Positions 16,144 through 23,985 of a stretch of 64,000 nt of DNA are shown in pieces (the first letter of the stretch is position 1; each line of letters starts with the position of its first letter). Made by a program: the position numbers and the translations under genes. The DNA comes from Candidatus Bipolaricaulota bacterium (lineage in GTDB: Bacteria; Bipolaricaulota; Bipolaricaulia; UBA7950; UBA9294). The notes beneath the pieces are model-generated. The model made no database searches. It was given only the letters and a program-made list of their open reading frames with translations, and had not been told where the DNA came from. The stretch spans positions 17,075 to 81,074 of the forward strand of contig JANQGM010000025.1 of NCBI GenBank assembly GCA_028277345.1, in the 5' to 3' direction.

Positions 16144-16731
16144 CTAGTCGTTGAAGTGACGTCCGTACGTCTCTGCCGAAGCGATCTCAGACAAGGGTTT
16201 GCGTGGCTTTCGGTCCGAAAACACGCCTTTTCCGATGGGTAGGACCGCGGCCAAGCCCAGGGTTTCGGGGACACCGAGGATCGCGTGAAGCGCCGCTCCA
16301 GAGGGCGTATAGGGCAACGACGAGAATCCCTCGTCCTCAATCTGGAGCAGCATGAACCCAATGGCTAACCAGGTTGAGGGAATGGGATAGGGCACGGTTG
16401 GGTCGAAGAATACGGCGATCAATACCGGCGCCGATTCCAGAAACGCCTTGGAGGATGTGATGCCGTGCTCGTTCATCCATCCTCCAAGAAGCTCAGGGGG
16501 AGAGTGATGCAGCTTGGCCTCCACGGACTCGCAGGCGTGGCGAACGCGCTGTTTTACCTTCGGATCTCGAATGACGACGAAGTGCCACGGCTGCTGATTC
16601 GCGCCAGACGGTGCATGACGCCCTGCCTCAAGGATGCGTTGGAGTGCGTCTGCTGGAACCGGTTCCGGCCGGAAGTCGCGAGCGCTTTGGCGGGAAAGAA
16701 TCGAGGGTAGAACACGACGGTCGTTGAGCAT
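16144..16731 (-). CDS. Nitroreductase family FMN-dependent oxidoreductase
   Basis: A 195-residue nitroreductase. FMN-contact motifs are RQSARDFRPEPV near the N-terminus and HAPSGANQQPWHFVVI at about residue 40, with the GLAAVLPIGKG segment near the end. Members use NAD(P)H to reduce nitroaromatics, flavins or quinones; the physiological substrate is unknown. The start at 16731 (MLNDRRVLPS) gives a normal family N-terminus; further upstream the frame runs antisense to the divergent DinB gene. The ribosome-binding site is weak. Confidence 0.92.
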   Translation of the reverse strand: MLNDRRVLPSILSRQSARDFRPEPVPADALQRILEAGRHAPSGANQQPWHFVVIRDPKVKQRVRHACESVEAKLHHSPPELLGGWMNEHGITSSKAFLESAPVLIAVFFDPTVPYPIPSTWLAIGFMLLQIEDEGFSSLPYTPSGAALHAILGVPETLGLAAVLPIGKGVFSDRKPRKPLSEIASAETYGRHFND

Positions 16732-16815
16732 GAGCGAATCACCGGCCTTTGCCAGGGGAGTATACCGCGTCTGCTTGCCTCCGGCGGTACAATGAAAAGG
16801 TTGCGGAGGTGAGAG

Positions 16816-17289
16816 ATGAGCGAGCGCATACTTCGAGATCAGCTCGTGGCTCAACTTGAGGGAGGTCAAGCCTATTTGCCGGTGACTGAGATTTTGGAGG
16901 GATTTCCGGTACCCTGTGCGGGCGATCGAATGGGGCGCTGTCGGCACACACCGTGGGAATTGCTCGAACACCTGCGAATTGCGCAGTGGGATATTCTCAA
17001 CTTTACCCTCGATCCTCAGCACGTGACGCCACCGTGGCCCGACGAGCACTGGCCTGATGATACAGCGCCTCAATCTGCCAATGATTGGCATGACACGGCC
17101 AAGACGTTTCTTGAGGATTTGGAGCGTGTCGTGGCGATGGCGCGTGATCCGAAGATCCCGCTGTTCGAGACGATTCCGCATGGAACGGGGCAGACGTATC
17201 TGCGAGAGATTCTGCTGGTCGCCGATCACAATGCGCATCATTTGGGGCAACTGCTGATGTTGCGGCGAGCTTTCGAAGTGGCTGAGTAG
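16816..17289 (+). CDS. DinB family protein
   Basis: A 157-residue DinB/YfiT-like four-helix protein. The three metal-binding histidines are visible in the first conserved block (WELLEHLRIAQWD) and in the C-terminal VADHNAHHLGQLLMLR. Members include thiol transferases and damage-inducible proteins of mostly unknown activity. GCGGAGGTGAG precedes the ATG. It is divergent from the nitroreductase, sharing an 84-base intergenic region. Confidence 0.88.
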   Translation: MSERILRDQLVAQLEGGQAYLPVTEILEGFPVPCAGDRMGRCRHTPWELLEHLRIAQWDILNFTLDPQHVTPPWPDEHWPDDTAPQSANDWHDTAKTFLEDLERVVAMARDPKIPLFETIPHGTGQTYLREILLVADHNAHHLGQLLMLRRAFEVAE

Positions 17290-17310
17290 AGAGGGCATCA
17301 AGGAGGACCT

Positions 17311-17856
17311 ATGAAAACGTGGTTGGTCGTGGGGTTGCTGGTTCTGTGCTTGGGACTTTCGGCATGGGCGGGGCCTGCGCAAGATATCTTGGGCAGCTTG
17401 GCCGAATCCGCGCGTTCGGAACGCGTCGTATCCGGGATTACGTCGATTGGCATCGGCATCGGCATCGGTGTGGGCGGGTACTTCCTTCTCCGCGATCTCG
17501 GATTGGGCTCGTACGCGGCCATTGCTGGAGGCTTGGTGGCCTTCCCTGGCTTGATCACGCTTGCCTTCCCCTCTGAGGCCGAAGTCGCGTGTTCGCGGGC
17601 GTGCGATTCGGAAACGGATTCAGCGTTGGCGCTGGAGCGGTTGGCGGCGGCGGCACAGTTATCTCGCTATATCTCGGGGGTCGTCAATGTGGCTGCCGGC
17701 GTAGCGTCGCTCTTGTTCCCGTACAGCTACGTGACACAGTATGACTACGTCTACTCGGCGGTACTCAACTTTGGCATGGCGGCCATCGACTTTCTTCTTC
17801 CGTCGAAAATGGAGCGCGCCTACGAGCAGTATCTCGCGGTCGCCGGAGGGACCTAG
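17311..17856 (+). CDS. Secreted or membrane protein with signal peptide, unknown function
   Basis: A 181-residue protein with a signal peptide (residues 1-20, VVGLLVLCLGLSAWAG), a glycine/isoleucine-rich membrane segment (SIGIGIGIGVGGYFLLRDLG) and further hydrophobic stretches around 75-90 and 120-140. No family was recognised. AAGGAGG precedes the ATG, 21 bases after the DinB gene, so the two are probably co-transcribed. It ends 16 bases before the convergent RHH gene. Confidence 0.7.
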   Translation: MKTWLVVGLLVLCLGLSAWAGPAQDILGSLAESARSERVVSGITSIGIGIGIGVGGYFLLRDLGLGSYAAIAGGLVAFPGLITLAFPSEAEVACSRACDSETDSALALERLAAAAQLSRYISGVVNVAAGVASLLFPYSYVTQYDYVYSAVLNFGMAAIDFLLPSKMERAYEQYLAVAGGT

Positions 17857-17872
17857 ACACGGCGCGATTTCC

Positions 17873-18259
17873 TTAGTGCGTGCGATCGGCGAGTGCGTCC
17901 TTGATTTCCTGCGGAGCACGGAAGACACCGCGAACGGCCACTGAATCGATGGTTGCTCTTGCCAGATCCGCATCGATGTCGTTGGAGAGCACGAGGATTC
18001 CAATCACGCGAATGGAAAGGCTCTCTCCTGCCTGTTGCTTATTGAGCAAGTCTTGACGATTCATGATGAGGGCGCCCATCACGAATGATCGCTTGACGGC
18101 GACGCTCTGAATCACACTGTCATGGCGATCCAGCAAGTTTCGCAGTCCGGTTCTGATGACATCCGTGCGGTTTGAGTAGAGCCCTTGCTCCACCAATACA
18201 TCCGCTCTCCCAAGATCAACAGGGCTCAGATTGACCGTAATCTTCTCAGTCTCCGACAT
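17873..18259 (-). CDS. CopG/RHH-family transcriptional regulator
   Basis: A 128-residue protein. The N-terminus has the ribbon-helix-helix pattern: a strand (EKITVNLSPVDLGRADVLVE), a helix, then SNRTDVIRTGLRNLLDRH. The C-terminal half (SLSIRVIGILVLSNDIDADL and AVRGVFRAP) looks beta-rich and may be an oligomerisation domain. GAAGGAGA precedes the ATG. It follows the CPBP protease gene by 41 bases and is the last gene of a three-gene unit headed by paired dyad operators, so autoregulation through those dyads is a reasonable inference. Confidence 0.82.
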   Translation of the reverse strand: MSETEKITVNLSPVDLGRADVLVEQGLYSNRTDVIRTGLRNLLDRHDSVIQSVAVKRSFVMGALIMNRQDLLNKQQAGESLSIRVIGILVLSNDIDADLARATIDSVAVRGVFRAPQEIKDALADRTH

Positions 18260-18300
18260 CGTTCTCCTTCCGGACACCCGGCGTGAGGATGTTGCCCATT

Positions 18301-19107
18301 CTACCATGGCCGTCCTACAGCAAGGACTAGAATCAAACATGTGATTCCAAGGAGCGCGGATGAAATGACGCCTCCGTAATCCACAAGGTGCCGCTTCTGT
18401 TCTCCCGGCAGAAGTGCGGCTAGCGCTGAGCCACCGATGGTGTTGCTGGCCATGTGAGCAAGCGAAACGCTCCAAACATCTCCTGTCCGCGCAAAAATCC
18501 AGCCTAGAAGGATAGACAACAGGACAGACCAAAGCGTGAATGCTGCAAATCCTTTGCGTCGCTCAGTCGGATATCCGTACCCCATTCGAATGAGGGGCCA
18601 ATGCCAGATGGCCCAGACCACTCCCGTGATCAGTGCCGCAATTAGGGGCTCCTCGGGGAAGAGCCTTGCTTGGAAGTAGACACGCCAGCCGAATTCCTCT
18701 CCGAACTGAATCGGAGCCATGACGAGTGCTATGAAGGGAAGCTGTAACAGTAGGCCGATTCGTGAGCGAATGGGGCGAATTTTTCTTGGATAGACCGACC
18801 ATTTGGAGTTGCAAATGACCGCGTAGGTTCCAAGAGCGATGAGCAAGGGAATTAACCAGCCGATGCTATAGACGGGCCATTCGGTGACTTTAGGGATGAA
18901 CTCCGTAAGGTCGAATCCCTCTTTGGTGATGAAGGCACGCACGATACATGCGGCGATTGCAGGAGAAAATGCTCCCGGCAGGATCGCCATCTGGAAACGC
19001 ATGCTGTTTGGATTCAATCCTCGATTCATGAGCGGTGCCCACAAGCCCCAAGCGATGCCAAACGTCAGTAGTAAGTACGAACTCAACCCGACCATTTGAG
19101 TCGTCAT
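18301..19107 (-). CDS. CPBP family intramembrane metalloprotease (Abi/Rce1-like)
   Basis: A 268-residue multi-pass membrane protein. The catalytic signature EE-x3-R is present (FGEEFGWRVYFQ, about residue 140), followed by WHWPLI (second motif) and SLAHMASNTIGG (third motif). CPBP proteins are glutamate intramembrane proteases; in Gram-positives some serve in bacteriocin processing or self-immunity. Its ATG overlaps the stop codon of the 60-residue upstream ORF by 4 bases (ATGA), so it is translated by coupling to that ORF. An RHH regulator follows. Confidence 0.9.
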   Translation of the reverse strand: MTTQMVGLSSYLLLTFGIAWGLWAPLMNRGLNPNSMRFQMAILPGAFSPAIAACIVRAFITKEGFDLTEFIPKVTEWPVYSIGWLIPLLIALGTYAVICNSKWSVYPRKIRPIRSRIGLLLQLPFIALVMAPIQFGEEFGWRVYFQARLFPEEPLIAALITGVVWAIWHWPLIRMGYGYPTERRKGFAAFTLWSVLLSILLGWIFARTGDVWSVSLAHMASNTIGGSALAALLPGEQKRHLVDYGGVISSALLGITCLILVLAVGRPW

Positions 19108-19286
19108 TCACAAGTCCCTTCGATTGGGGCCACATCGCAACCTGTTCCAAACGAGAGCCTCAGTACACCCGCTTGGCAAGTGCGCCGTGCAAGCGGGTTC
19201 CTTGGAGCTCTTTGCGTTGGGAGATCCGTTGGAGAACCCCATTTTAGATCGAAGAGAGCAACGTTGTTGTTCGAAAATCTAGTCAT
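19104..19286 (-). CDS. Small 60-residue ORF translationally coupled to the CPBP protease
   Basis: Starts MTRFSNNNVALFDLKWGSPT at 19286 with a near-perfect ribosome-binding site (AGGAGGG, 4 bases before ATG). The C-terminal third contains four cysteines (TCQAG ... GCDVAP ... TCE), and it ends with ATGA overlapping the protease start. It is positively charged in the middle (QRAPRNPLARR). No family was recognised. It could be a leader peptide for coupling, or a small peptide substrate or partner of the CPBP protease, for example bacteriocin-like. That role is speculation from position alone. Confidence 0.55.
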   Translation of the reverse strand: MTRFSNNNVALFDLKWGSPTDLPTQRAPRNPLARRTCQAGVLRLSFGTGCDVAPIEGTCE

Positions 19287-19299
19287 AAACCCTCCTGAA

Positions 19300-19317
19300 A
19301 ACATCCATATGGATGTT
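19300..19317. promoter_or_regulatory. Perfect palindrome, candidate operator O2
   Basis: AACATCCAT/ATGGATGTT is an 18-bp perfect palindrome just upstream of the ribosome-binding site of the 60-residue ORF and downstream of the proposed promoter. The same half-site occurs in the neighbouring dyad at 19349-19385. Confidence 0.6.
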
Positions 19318-19326
19318 ATGAGGACC

Positions 19327-19354
19327 AGTATGCAGGTTTTCGACGCGAAATCAA
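19327..19354 (-). promoter_or_regulatory. Promoter of the small ORF-CPBP-RHH unit
   Basis: On the minus strand TTGATT (19349-19354) and CATACT (19327-19332) are separated by 16 bases. The -35 lies in one arm of the dyad at 19349-19385, and the perfect palindrome lies downstream of the start, so the promoter is bracketed by the repeated motif. Confidence 0.5.
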
Positions 19355-19385
19355 CATCCATATACCATCTGTATGGATGTTGATT
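19349..19385. promoter_or_regulatory. 14-bp-arm inverted repeat, candidate operator O1
   Basis: Arms AATCAACATCCATA and TATGGATGTTGATT are exact reverse complements around a 9-base loop. The core AACATCCATA is the same half-site as in the palindrome at 19300-19317, which supports a specific repressor site and not a chance hairpin. Confidence 0.6.
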
Positions 19386-19499
19386 GTGGTTAGAACCGTA
19401 GCACAATGTGAAAGGACCATTCCGTGGAGACCTTGAGAAGGTCGGCCACCGGTCCATCATGAGACGTTTGAGTTGCTCCTAGTCCTTCGCTGAAGTGCT

Positions 19500-20816
19500 C
19501 TACCGGCGTGTCGCTGCTTGTCGCCCGGCGCGTTCGTTGACCAGCAGCAAGAGCAGCCCGCCAGCCAAGAGGAAGGCGGCGATGGACAAAACGGCCACCC
19601 GCTGGCCCGCCTGTTCGGCCGCCAGTTCAGCGAGTTCCCGGTTGCTCTGGAACCAGATCGCCATACGAGAGGCAATGATGCCAAAGATGGTGGGCCCAAT
19701 GAACGATGATGTTCGCCCGGCCACGGCGAAGAATCCGTAGAACTCAGCGCTTCGTCCCTCTGGGGCCAGCATGCCGACCATCGCGCGGCTGACGGATTGA
19801 ACGCCGGTGAGGGAGAAGCCGGCCAAGGCGCCAATGAAGTAGAAGCCTTGGATCGACCGGTTGAAGTACAGCCAGATGACGGCGGCCAGCATGCCGAACA
19901 GTGAAAGAAGGAGAGAGCCCTTCGCTCCGACGCGGTCGGCGACCCAGCCCATGACGAAGGCCCCTGGAATCGATGTGATCTGAACGAGGATCATGAAGAT
20001 GATGAGCTGTTGCTGATTCATGCCGAACAGCACCGTCCCCAAGATGGCGGCGAAGCTGAGCGTCATCAAAATGCCGTCGTTGTAAACCAGGAAGGCGAGA
20101 ATGAACTTGCCGAACTCTCGGTAATTGCGGACGGCACGGATCGTCTCTGCAATCCGCTGAAATGGAAGTTTGATCAAGGAGGCCCCGCTTGGAAGTGGGC
20201 CGACGGCCGGACGCTCCTGAAGCCAAAGGAAGATGGGGGCCGCAAAGACGGCGAAATAAACGGCGGTGAAGACCAGAGACAGGCGGACGATGAATCCTCC
20301 GCCGATGAGTTGGATGAGGGCGAGAACGATGATGAGACAAACGACGCCGCCCGCCGACCCGATGGCCCAGCCATTGCCCGAGACGCGGCCGATCTCTTCT
20401 TCCGAAGCGATTTCAGGCAAGAGCGAATTGTAGAACACCTGAGAGCTGCGATATCCAATTTCAGCCAAGATGAACAGAGCCATTCCTGCGAAAATCGCGC
20501 CCTTTGTCACGAAGAAGAGACAGGCGGTGAAGACGCAGGCCATCGCCGTATACAGAAACAGGAATCGCTTCTTGGTTCCAGCGTAGTCGGCGATCGCTCC
20601 CAGAATCGGAGACAATAGCGCGACCACCAGCATGGCAATGCCGACGGCCAAGCCCCACAAGAACGATCCGCGAGCCCCGCCGACGACTTCCGACTTGAAA
20701 TAGGCGGAATAGACGGCAAGGAGGACGACGGCCGCGTAGGCACTGTTCCCGAAATCATAAAGGTACCAGGACCAACGTTGCTTCTTTCGGCTGGGCGCTG
20801 CTGTGCTCGGGGACAT
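19500..20816 (-). CDS. MFS transporter, UMF1 (Atg22-like) family
   Basis: A 438-residue permease with about 12 membrane segments. The N-terminus WYLYDFGNSAYAAVVLLAVY is the signature of the UMF1/Atg22-like branch of the MFS, and GAIADYAGTKKRFLFLY is the loop 2-3 motif. Substrates of bacterial members are unknown; amino-acid or small-metabolite efflux is possible. The start at 20816 (MSPSTAAP) is chosen because GGAAAGGAG lies correctly before it. The plsC-like gene lies 27 bases upstream on the same strand. Confidence 0.92.
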   Translation of the reverse strand: MSPSTAAPSRKKQRWSWYLYDFGNSAYAAVVLLAVYSAYFKSEVVGGARGSFLWGLAVGIAMLVVALLSPILGAIADYAGTKKRFLFLYTAMACVFTACLFFVTKGAIFAGMALFILAEIGYRSSQVFYNSLLPEIASEEEIGRVSGNGWAIGSAGGVVCLIIVLALIQLIGGGFIVRLSLVFTAVYFAVFAAPIFLWLQERPAVGPLPSGASLIKLPFQRIAETIRAVRNYREFGKFILAFLVYNDGILMTLSFAAILGTVLFGMNQQQLIIFMILVQITSIPGAFVMGWVADRVGAKGSLLLSLFGMLAAVIWLYFNRSIQGFYFIGALAGFSLTGVQSVSRAMVGMLAPEGRSAEFYGFFAVAGRTSSFIGPTIFGIIASRMAIWFQSNRELAELAAEQAGQRVAVLSIAAFLLAGGLLLLLVNERAGRQAATRR

Positions 20817-20843
20817 ACGGCTCCTTTCCATACCCGGGGGCGG

Positions 20844-21596
20844 CTACTGCTGATCGGGGGCGTCTCCCTCTTCCCAGGGATATTTCACGGCTTCGGCGGC
20901 GGCGCGCAAATCCGGGTTGTCCGAATACACGCCTCTTAGGTCATCCGGGATCAAGTCCGCAATGGCGCGCATGATGGCATCTCCAACGTCGTCGAGATTC
21001 CCTCTCCCCACACGCCCTCGCTCCGAAGTCCCAAAGGGTCCGATCGGTGCGCCAATGCGAATGGTGATCGTCGCGCGACGGAAACGCTTCAGACTGGAGA
21101 AAATGTCAGGAAGCCCGTCCAATCCGACGGGAAGGATTTTCGCCTGCGTTCGCGTGGCCAAGAACGCGCTTCCTGGTCTTGGGGGGCGGAGGATGGCGGC
21201 CCAACTTCCGCCCTCAGGGAAGATGCCGAGCACGCCGCCCTGCCGGAGGGTCTCTTCGGCTTGGCGCAGCGCGCCTCGAGAGGAGCCTCCACGGCGAACG
21301 CGGTGAAGTCCCCACATTCGAGGGATCCAGCGGACGATGGCGGGAGCAAACGGCATATGGAACCCGCCGATGAAATCGAGCGGCCATGGCATGGCGCGAA
21401 TGATGGCCAAAGGATCGACGAAATGGAAATGGTTGGCGGCAACGATGAGCGGACCGCTCTCGGGAATGTTCTCTTCTCCTTCGATGCGAACGCGAGCCAA
21501 TAGGGCAAAAAGCAGTCGGATGATGCCACGAAGAACGGAACGGATTCCCACGTGACGTGGCTTCCAAGTTGAGTTCGCCCCCCCGAGAGTACTCAT
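20844..21596 (-). CDS. plsC: 1-acyl-sn-glycerol-3-phosphate acyltransferase (PlsC-like)
   Basis: A 250-residue PlsC-family enzyme that transfers an acyl chain to lysophosphatidic acid at the membrane. The catalytic NHx4D box is NHFHFVD (about residue 55) and the second motif is IFPEGGSW; the normal Thr/Arg after PEG is replaced here. The hydrophobic N-terminal segment (VLRGIIRLLFALLARV) fits membrane attachment. The start at 21596 has no Shine-Dalgarno; a -10-like TATCAT ends 6 bases before the ATG, suggesting a leaderless transcript. Confidence 0.9.
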   Translation of the reverse strand: MSTLGGANSTWKPRHVGIRSVLRGIIRLLFALLARVRIEGEENIPESGPLIVAANHFHFVDPLAIIRAMPWPLDFIGGFHMPFAPAIVRWIPRMWGLHRVRRGGSSRGALRQAEETLRQGGVLGIFPEGGSWAAILRPPRPGSAFLATRTQAKILPVGLDGLPDIFSSLKRFRRATITIRIGAPIGPFGTSERGRVGRGNLDDVGDAIMRAIADLIPDDLRGVYSDNPDLRAAAEAVKYPWEEGDAPDQQ

Positions 21597-21602
21597 GCCG
21601 AC

Positions 21603-21608
21603 ATGATA
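21603..21608 (-). promoter_or_regulatory. -10 element 6 bases before the plsC ATG (leaderless)
   Basis: TATCAT on the minus strand, followed by GTCGGC and the ATG at 21596. No Shine-Dalgarno is present. No convincing -35 was found at 17 bases. Confidence 0.4.
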
Positions 21609-21729
21609 CAGGAAACGGAAATGAAATGGGATCAAGTGATCGAGATTAGCGATCCTCGGACGGGACGGACGATGAAGAAGGCGATATGCTTAGCGAACGA
21701 TGTCGAAGGACGGCACGAACGGAGGAACC

Positions 21730-21951
21730 ATGAAAATCGAAATTCAACAGGCGCTCGAAGAGATCCGTCCCATGCTGCAAGCCGATGGGGGCGATGTCGA
21801 ACTGGTTGAAGTCACCGAAGAAGGGATCGTGCGCGTGCGCCTGCAAGGTGCGTGCCAAGGTTGTCCGATGTCTCAGATGACCCTCAAGAATGGGATCGAG
21901 CGGCTACTCAAGGAGAAGGTGGCGGGCGTCGTCGAAGTCGAGTCCGTGTAG
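21730..21951 (+). CDS. NifU C-terminal domain protein (Fe-S cluster scaffold/carrier)
   Basis: A 73-residue stand-alone NifU_C (Nfu) domain: EIRPMLQADGGDVELVEV then the cluster-binding GACQGCPMS (C-x2-C) and the terminal IERLLKEKV. Such proteins bind a 4Fe-4S cluster between two subunits and pass it to apo-enzymes; IspG, also in this window, is one type of client. CGGAGG precedes the ATG at 21730; the longer upstream frame lacks family similarity. The GNAT gene follows after 19 bases. Confidence 0.95.
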   Translation: MKIEIQQALEEIRPMLQADGGDVELVEVTEEGIVRVRLQGACQGCPMSQMTLKNGIERLLKEKVAGVVEVESV

Positions 21952-21970
21952 CCTTCGGAGGAGGCGTCCC

Positions 21971-22951
21971 ATGGCGAAGGAAGATCCGCGGAGATATCCG
22001 AAAGGTGAGGGCGTGGAATCGCGTCCCATAACGGTGTCGGACGCAGATTCCGCGTATGAGATTCTGAAGATGTCGGCCGTGGCCGCAAGCTGCGATCCCC
22101 CACCGCGTGAGGCAATCGTCAGGACGCTGCAGCAATTGGAGCCGACGTTGGCCGCGGACAGTTTGATCCTGTTCGTCGAGAATGCCGCGGTCGCAGTGGC
22201 TGTTCTGTTTCTTCCACCGGCCTCCGGAGACGACGAGGTGGCTTCGGTGATCGCTGATGTTCTTCCGGCTTATCGAGGGAGAGGCTTGGAGCAGACGCTG
22301 TGCCACTGGATGGATGAGCGGACCCGACAGGCCAAGGATGCGGGTGGTCGGCTGCACCAGCTTCGATCGAGTTGCGATTTGCGAAATATCGGGCGCCTTG
22401 ATCTGCTTGGCGCTATGGGGTTCGAGCCCGTTCGCTACGCCTACAAGATGCACGTTCAGCTCACAGAGCCGCCGAGCCTGCCGACTCTTCCCGCGGAGCT
22501 TCGGTTGATTCCCTGGGACGCGCAGCGGAGTTCGCAGGCGTTGCGTGTTTTCAATCGAGCCTTTGCCGGTCATTGGGGACTCCCCGAAATCGATGAGGGC
22601 ATGTGGCAGCAAAGGTTTCTTGGCGTCGAACAGAGCCGCATGGATCTCTCTTGGATGGTTCTGGAGGGGGATGATGTGGTTGGACTGTGCATCAACTGGG
22701 TCCTCCCTCCCCGCAGTGAAGACGACGGGGAACGCGGGTGGATCGAGGCGATCGGTGTCGTGCCCGAGTATCGTGGGCGGGGAATCGCGGACGCCATGAT
22801 GGCTCAATCCCTACTTGCCTTCTACGAGTCAGGGCTGTCACAGGCGGGACTTGACGTGGACACACAGAATGAGACTGGCGCACTGACGCTCTACGAGAAG
22901 CACGGATTCCATCCCGCCCAGCAAACCGTCATTTTGGTGAAGTCCGTGTAG
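21971..22951 (+). CDS. Tandem-GNAT acetyltransferase (mycothiol-synthase-like)
   Basis: A 326-residue protein with two GNAT halves. The N-terminal half has LPAYRGRGLEQTLCHWM and the C-terminal half the better conserved VVPEYRGRGIADAMMAQSLL and ALTLYEKHGFHP. Tandem GNATs of this layout include MshD, the mycothiol synthase, but also many unassigned acyltransferases. GGAGGAGG precedes the ATG. It is co-directional with the NifU-like gene and followed by a strong terminator. A PIG-L deacetylase, the family of MshB/BshB, is the convergent neighbour, so a link to low-molecular-weight thiols is possible but unproven. Confidence 0.88.
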   Translation: MAKEDPRRYPKGEGVESRPITVSDADSAYEILKMSAVAASCDPPPREAIVRTLQQLEPTLAADSLILFVENAAVAVAVLFLPPASGDDEVASVIADVLPAYRGRGLEQTLCHWMDERTRQAKDAGGRLHQLRSSCDLRNIGRLDLLGAMGFEPVRYAYKMHVQLTEPPSLPTLPAELRLIPWDAQRSSQALRVFNRAFAGHWGLPEIDEGMWQQRFLGVEQSRMDLSWMVLEGDDVVGLCINWVLPPRSEDDGERGWIEAIGVVPEYRGRGIADAMMAQSLLAFYESGLSQAGLDVDTQNETGALTLYEKHGFHPAQQTVILVKSV

Positions 22952-23006
22952 ACGGTCTCGAACGTTGCCCTTGACGCCGGGCGAGCGAAAAACGTATGTT
23001 GTGAGT

Positions 23007-23036
23007 AGCGCCGTCGCGAACGGCGCTCTTTCTTTT
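23007..23036 (+). terminator. Intrinsic terminator after the tandem-GNAT gene
   Basis: AGCGCCGT/ACGGCGCT forms an 8-bp perfect stem with a CGCGA loop, followed by CTTTCTTTT. It ends the plus-strand nifU-like/GNAT unit. Confidence 0.85.
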
Positions 23037-23158
23037 GGGTGCTCCTCGATCCGTTTGAAGAAGACGGGATTGCTCTACGCCAAACGGCCGGTGGCGTGCG
23101 CGGTTGATTTGCCGCGGAGCGGATCCGCGTGAATGCTCGTGAGTCTGGCTGCGTCATC

Positions 23159-23872
23159 CTAGTCCAGGTGATCAACCAACCGGGAGAGGGGTGGGTCGAA
23201 GGATTCGCCGAAGAACTCGAAGGCTACGAGACGATCCATGGCGTCGCGGATTCCGGATTGAGCGATGGTTGCCTCATAGGTGCGATAGCAATCGAGCGCC
23301 GCGCGAAACGACTCCATATCGATGTCATCGACCTCGACCAGGCAATCGATGTCTTCGGATGAGGAATGGGAGAGAGCGTGCCAACCCGGTTCATCGCCGG
23401 CTTGCTCTTCGGTCAGCGTAAAGAAGGCGAGCCGCCGGAGCGAGGAGTCGGCGCGTTCTTTCATTTCCACGAAGACGCGTTTGACCGCAGCATGCGCAAC
23501 AAGATGATCATGAAATCCGCTGACACCGTGAACGGCATACGTCACAAGGATCTCTGGCTGCTGCTGTTCGATCTCGTCCTCAATGGCGGCCTCAAGAACG
23601 CGAGGGTCCAGCGCCTTGAGGCCGCTATCCGGAAAATCGAGAACTGTGAGATTCGCCAGATGAAGCACGCGGGCGACGTCGGCCATTTCGCGTTCACGAA
23701 CTGTGCCCATCTCGGCGATCGAATACCCGAAATCGTGCCGGCGCCGGGTTGCCCCGCCCTTTGTCAGGGTAAGCAGAGATACCTCGTGCCCGGCGCGCAC
23801 TTGCGCCGAGATCGCACGGGCCGGGCCGAACGATTCATCATCCGGATGAGGAAAGACGTACAAAATCTTCAT
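23159..23872 (-). CDS. PIG-L/LmbE family deacetylase
   Basis: A 237-residue zinc-dependent N-acetylglucosaminyl-type deacetylase. The signature HPDDES (residues 9-14) supplies the zinc His and Asp and the catalytic Asp; the later GFHDHLVAH supplies the third ligand His. Family members remove acetyl groups from sugar conjugates in mycothiol (MshB), bacillithiol (BshB) and lipid synthesis. AAAGGAG precedes the ATG. Convergent with the tandem-GNAT gene. Confidence 0.94.
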   Translation of the reverse strand: MKILYVFPHPDDESFGPARAISAQVRAGHEVSLLTLTKGGATRRRHDFGYSIAEMGTVREREMADVARVLHLANLTVLDFPDSGLKALDPRVLEAAIEDEIEQQQPEILVTYAVHGVSGFHDHLVAHAAVKRVFVEMKERADSSLRRLAFFTLTEEQAGDEPGWHALSHSSSEDIDCLVEVDDIDMESFRAALDCYRTYEATIAQSGIRDAMDRLVAFEFFGESFDPPLSRLVDHLD

Positions 23873-23985
23873 GGAACTCCTTTCCGTGCAACGGCAGTCG
23901 CTGCTGCCAAGTTCTGGCAGTTCTCGCTTGACGTTCCAGAGACAACCCCATAGCCTTTCAGCATAGCATACCGAAGGAGGCGGGT

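Noticed and set aside
16731..17382. N-terminal extension of the nitroreductase frame to 17382
   Set aside because: The added 217 residues are antisense to the DinB gene; the family starts at MLNDRRVLPS.
19297..19383. Plus-strand mini-ORF MDVMRTSMQVFDAKSTSIYH... across the two dyads
   Set aside because: It has no ribosome-binding site (the nearby CCTCCT is the minus-strand AGGAGG) and its sequence is dictated by the inverted repeats.
22891..23175. 94-codon minus-strand frame between the tandem-GNAT and PIG-L genes
   Set aside because: It runs through the plus-strand terminator and the 3' end of the GNAT gene, has biased Arg/Ser composition and no start signal.
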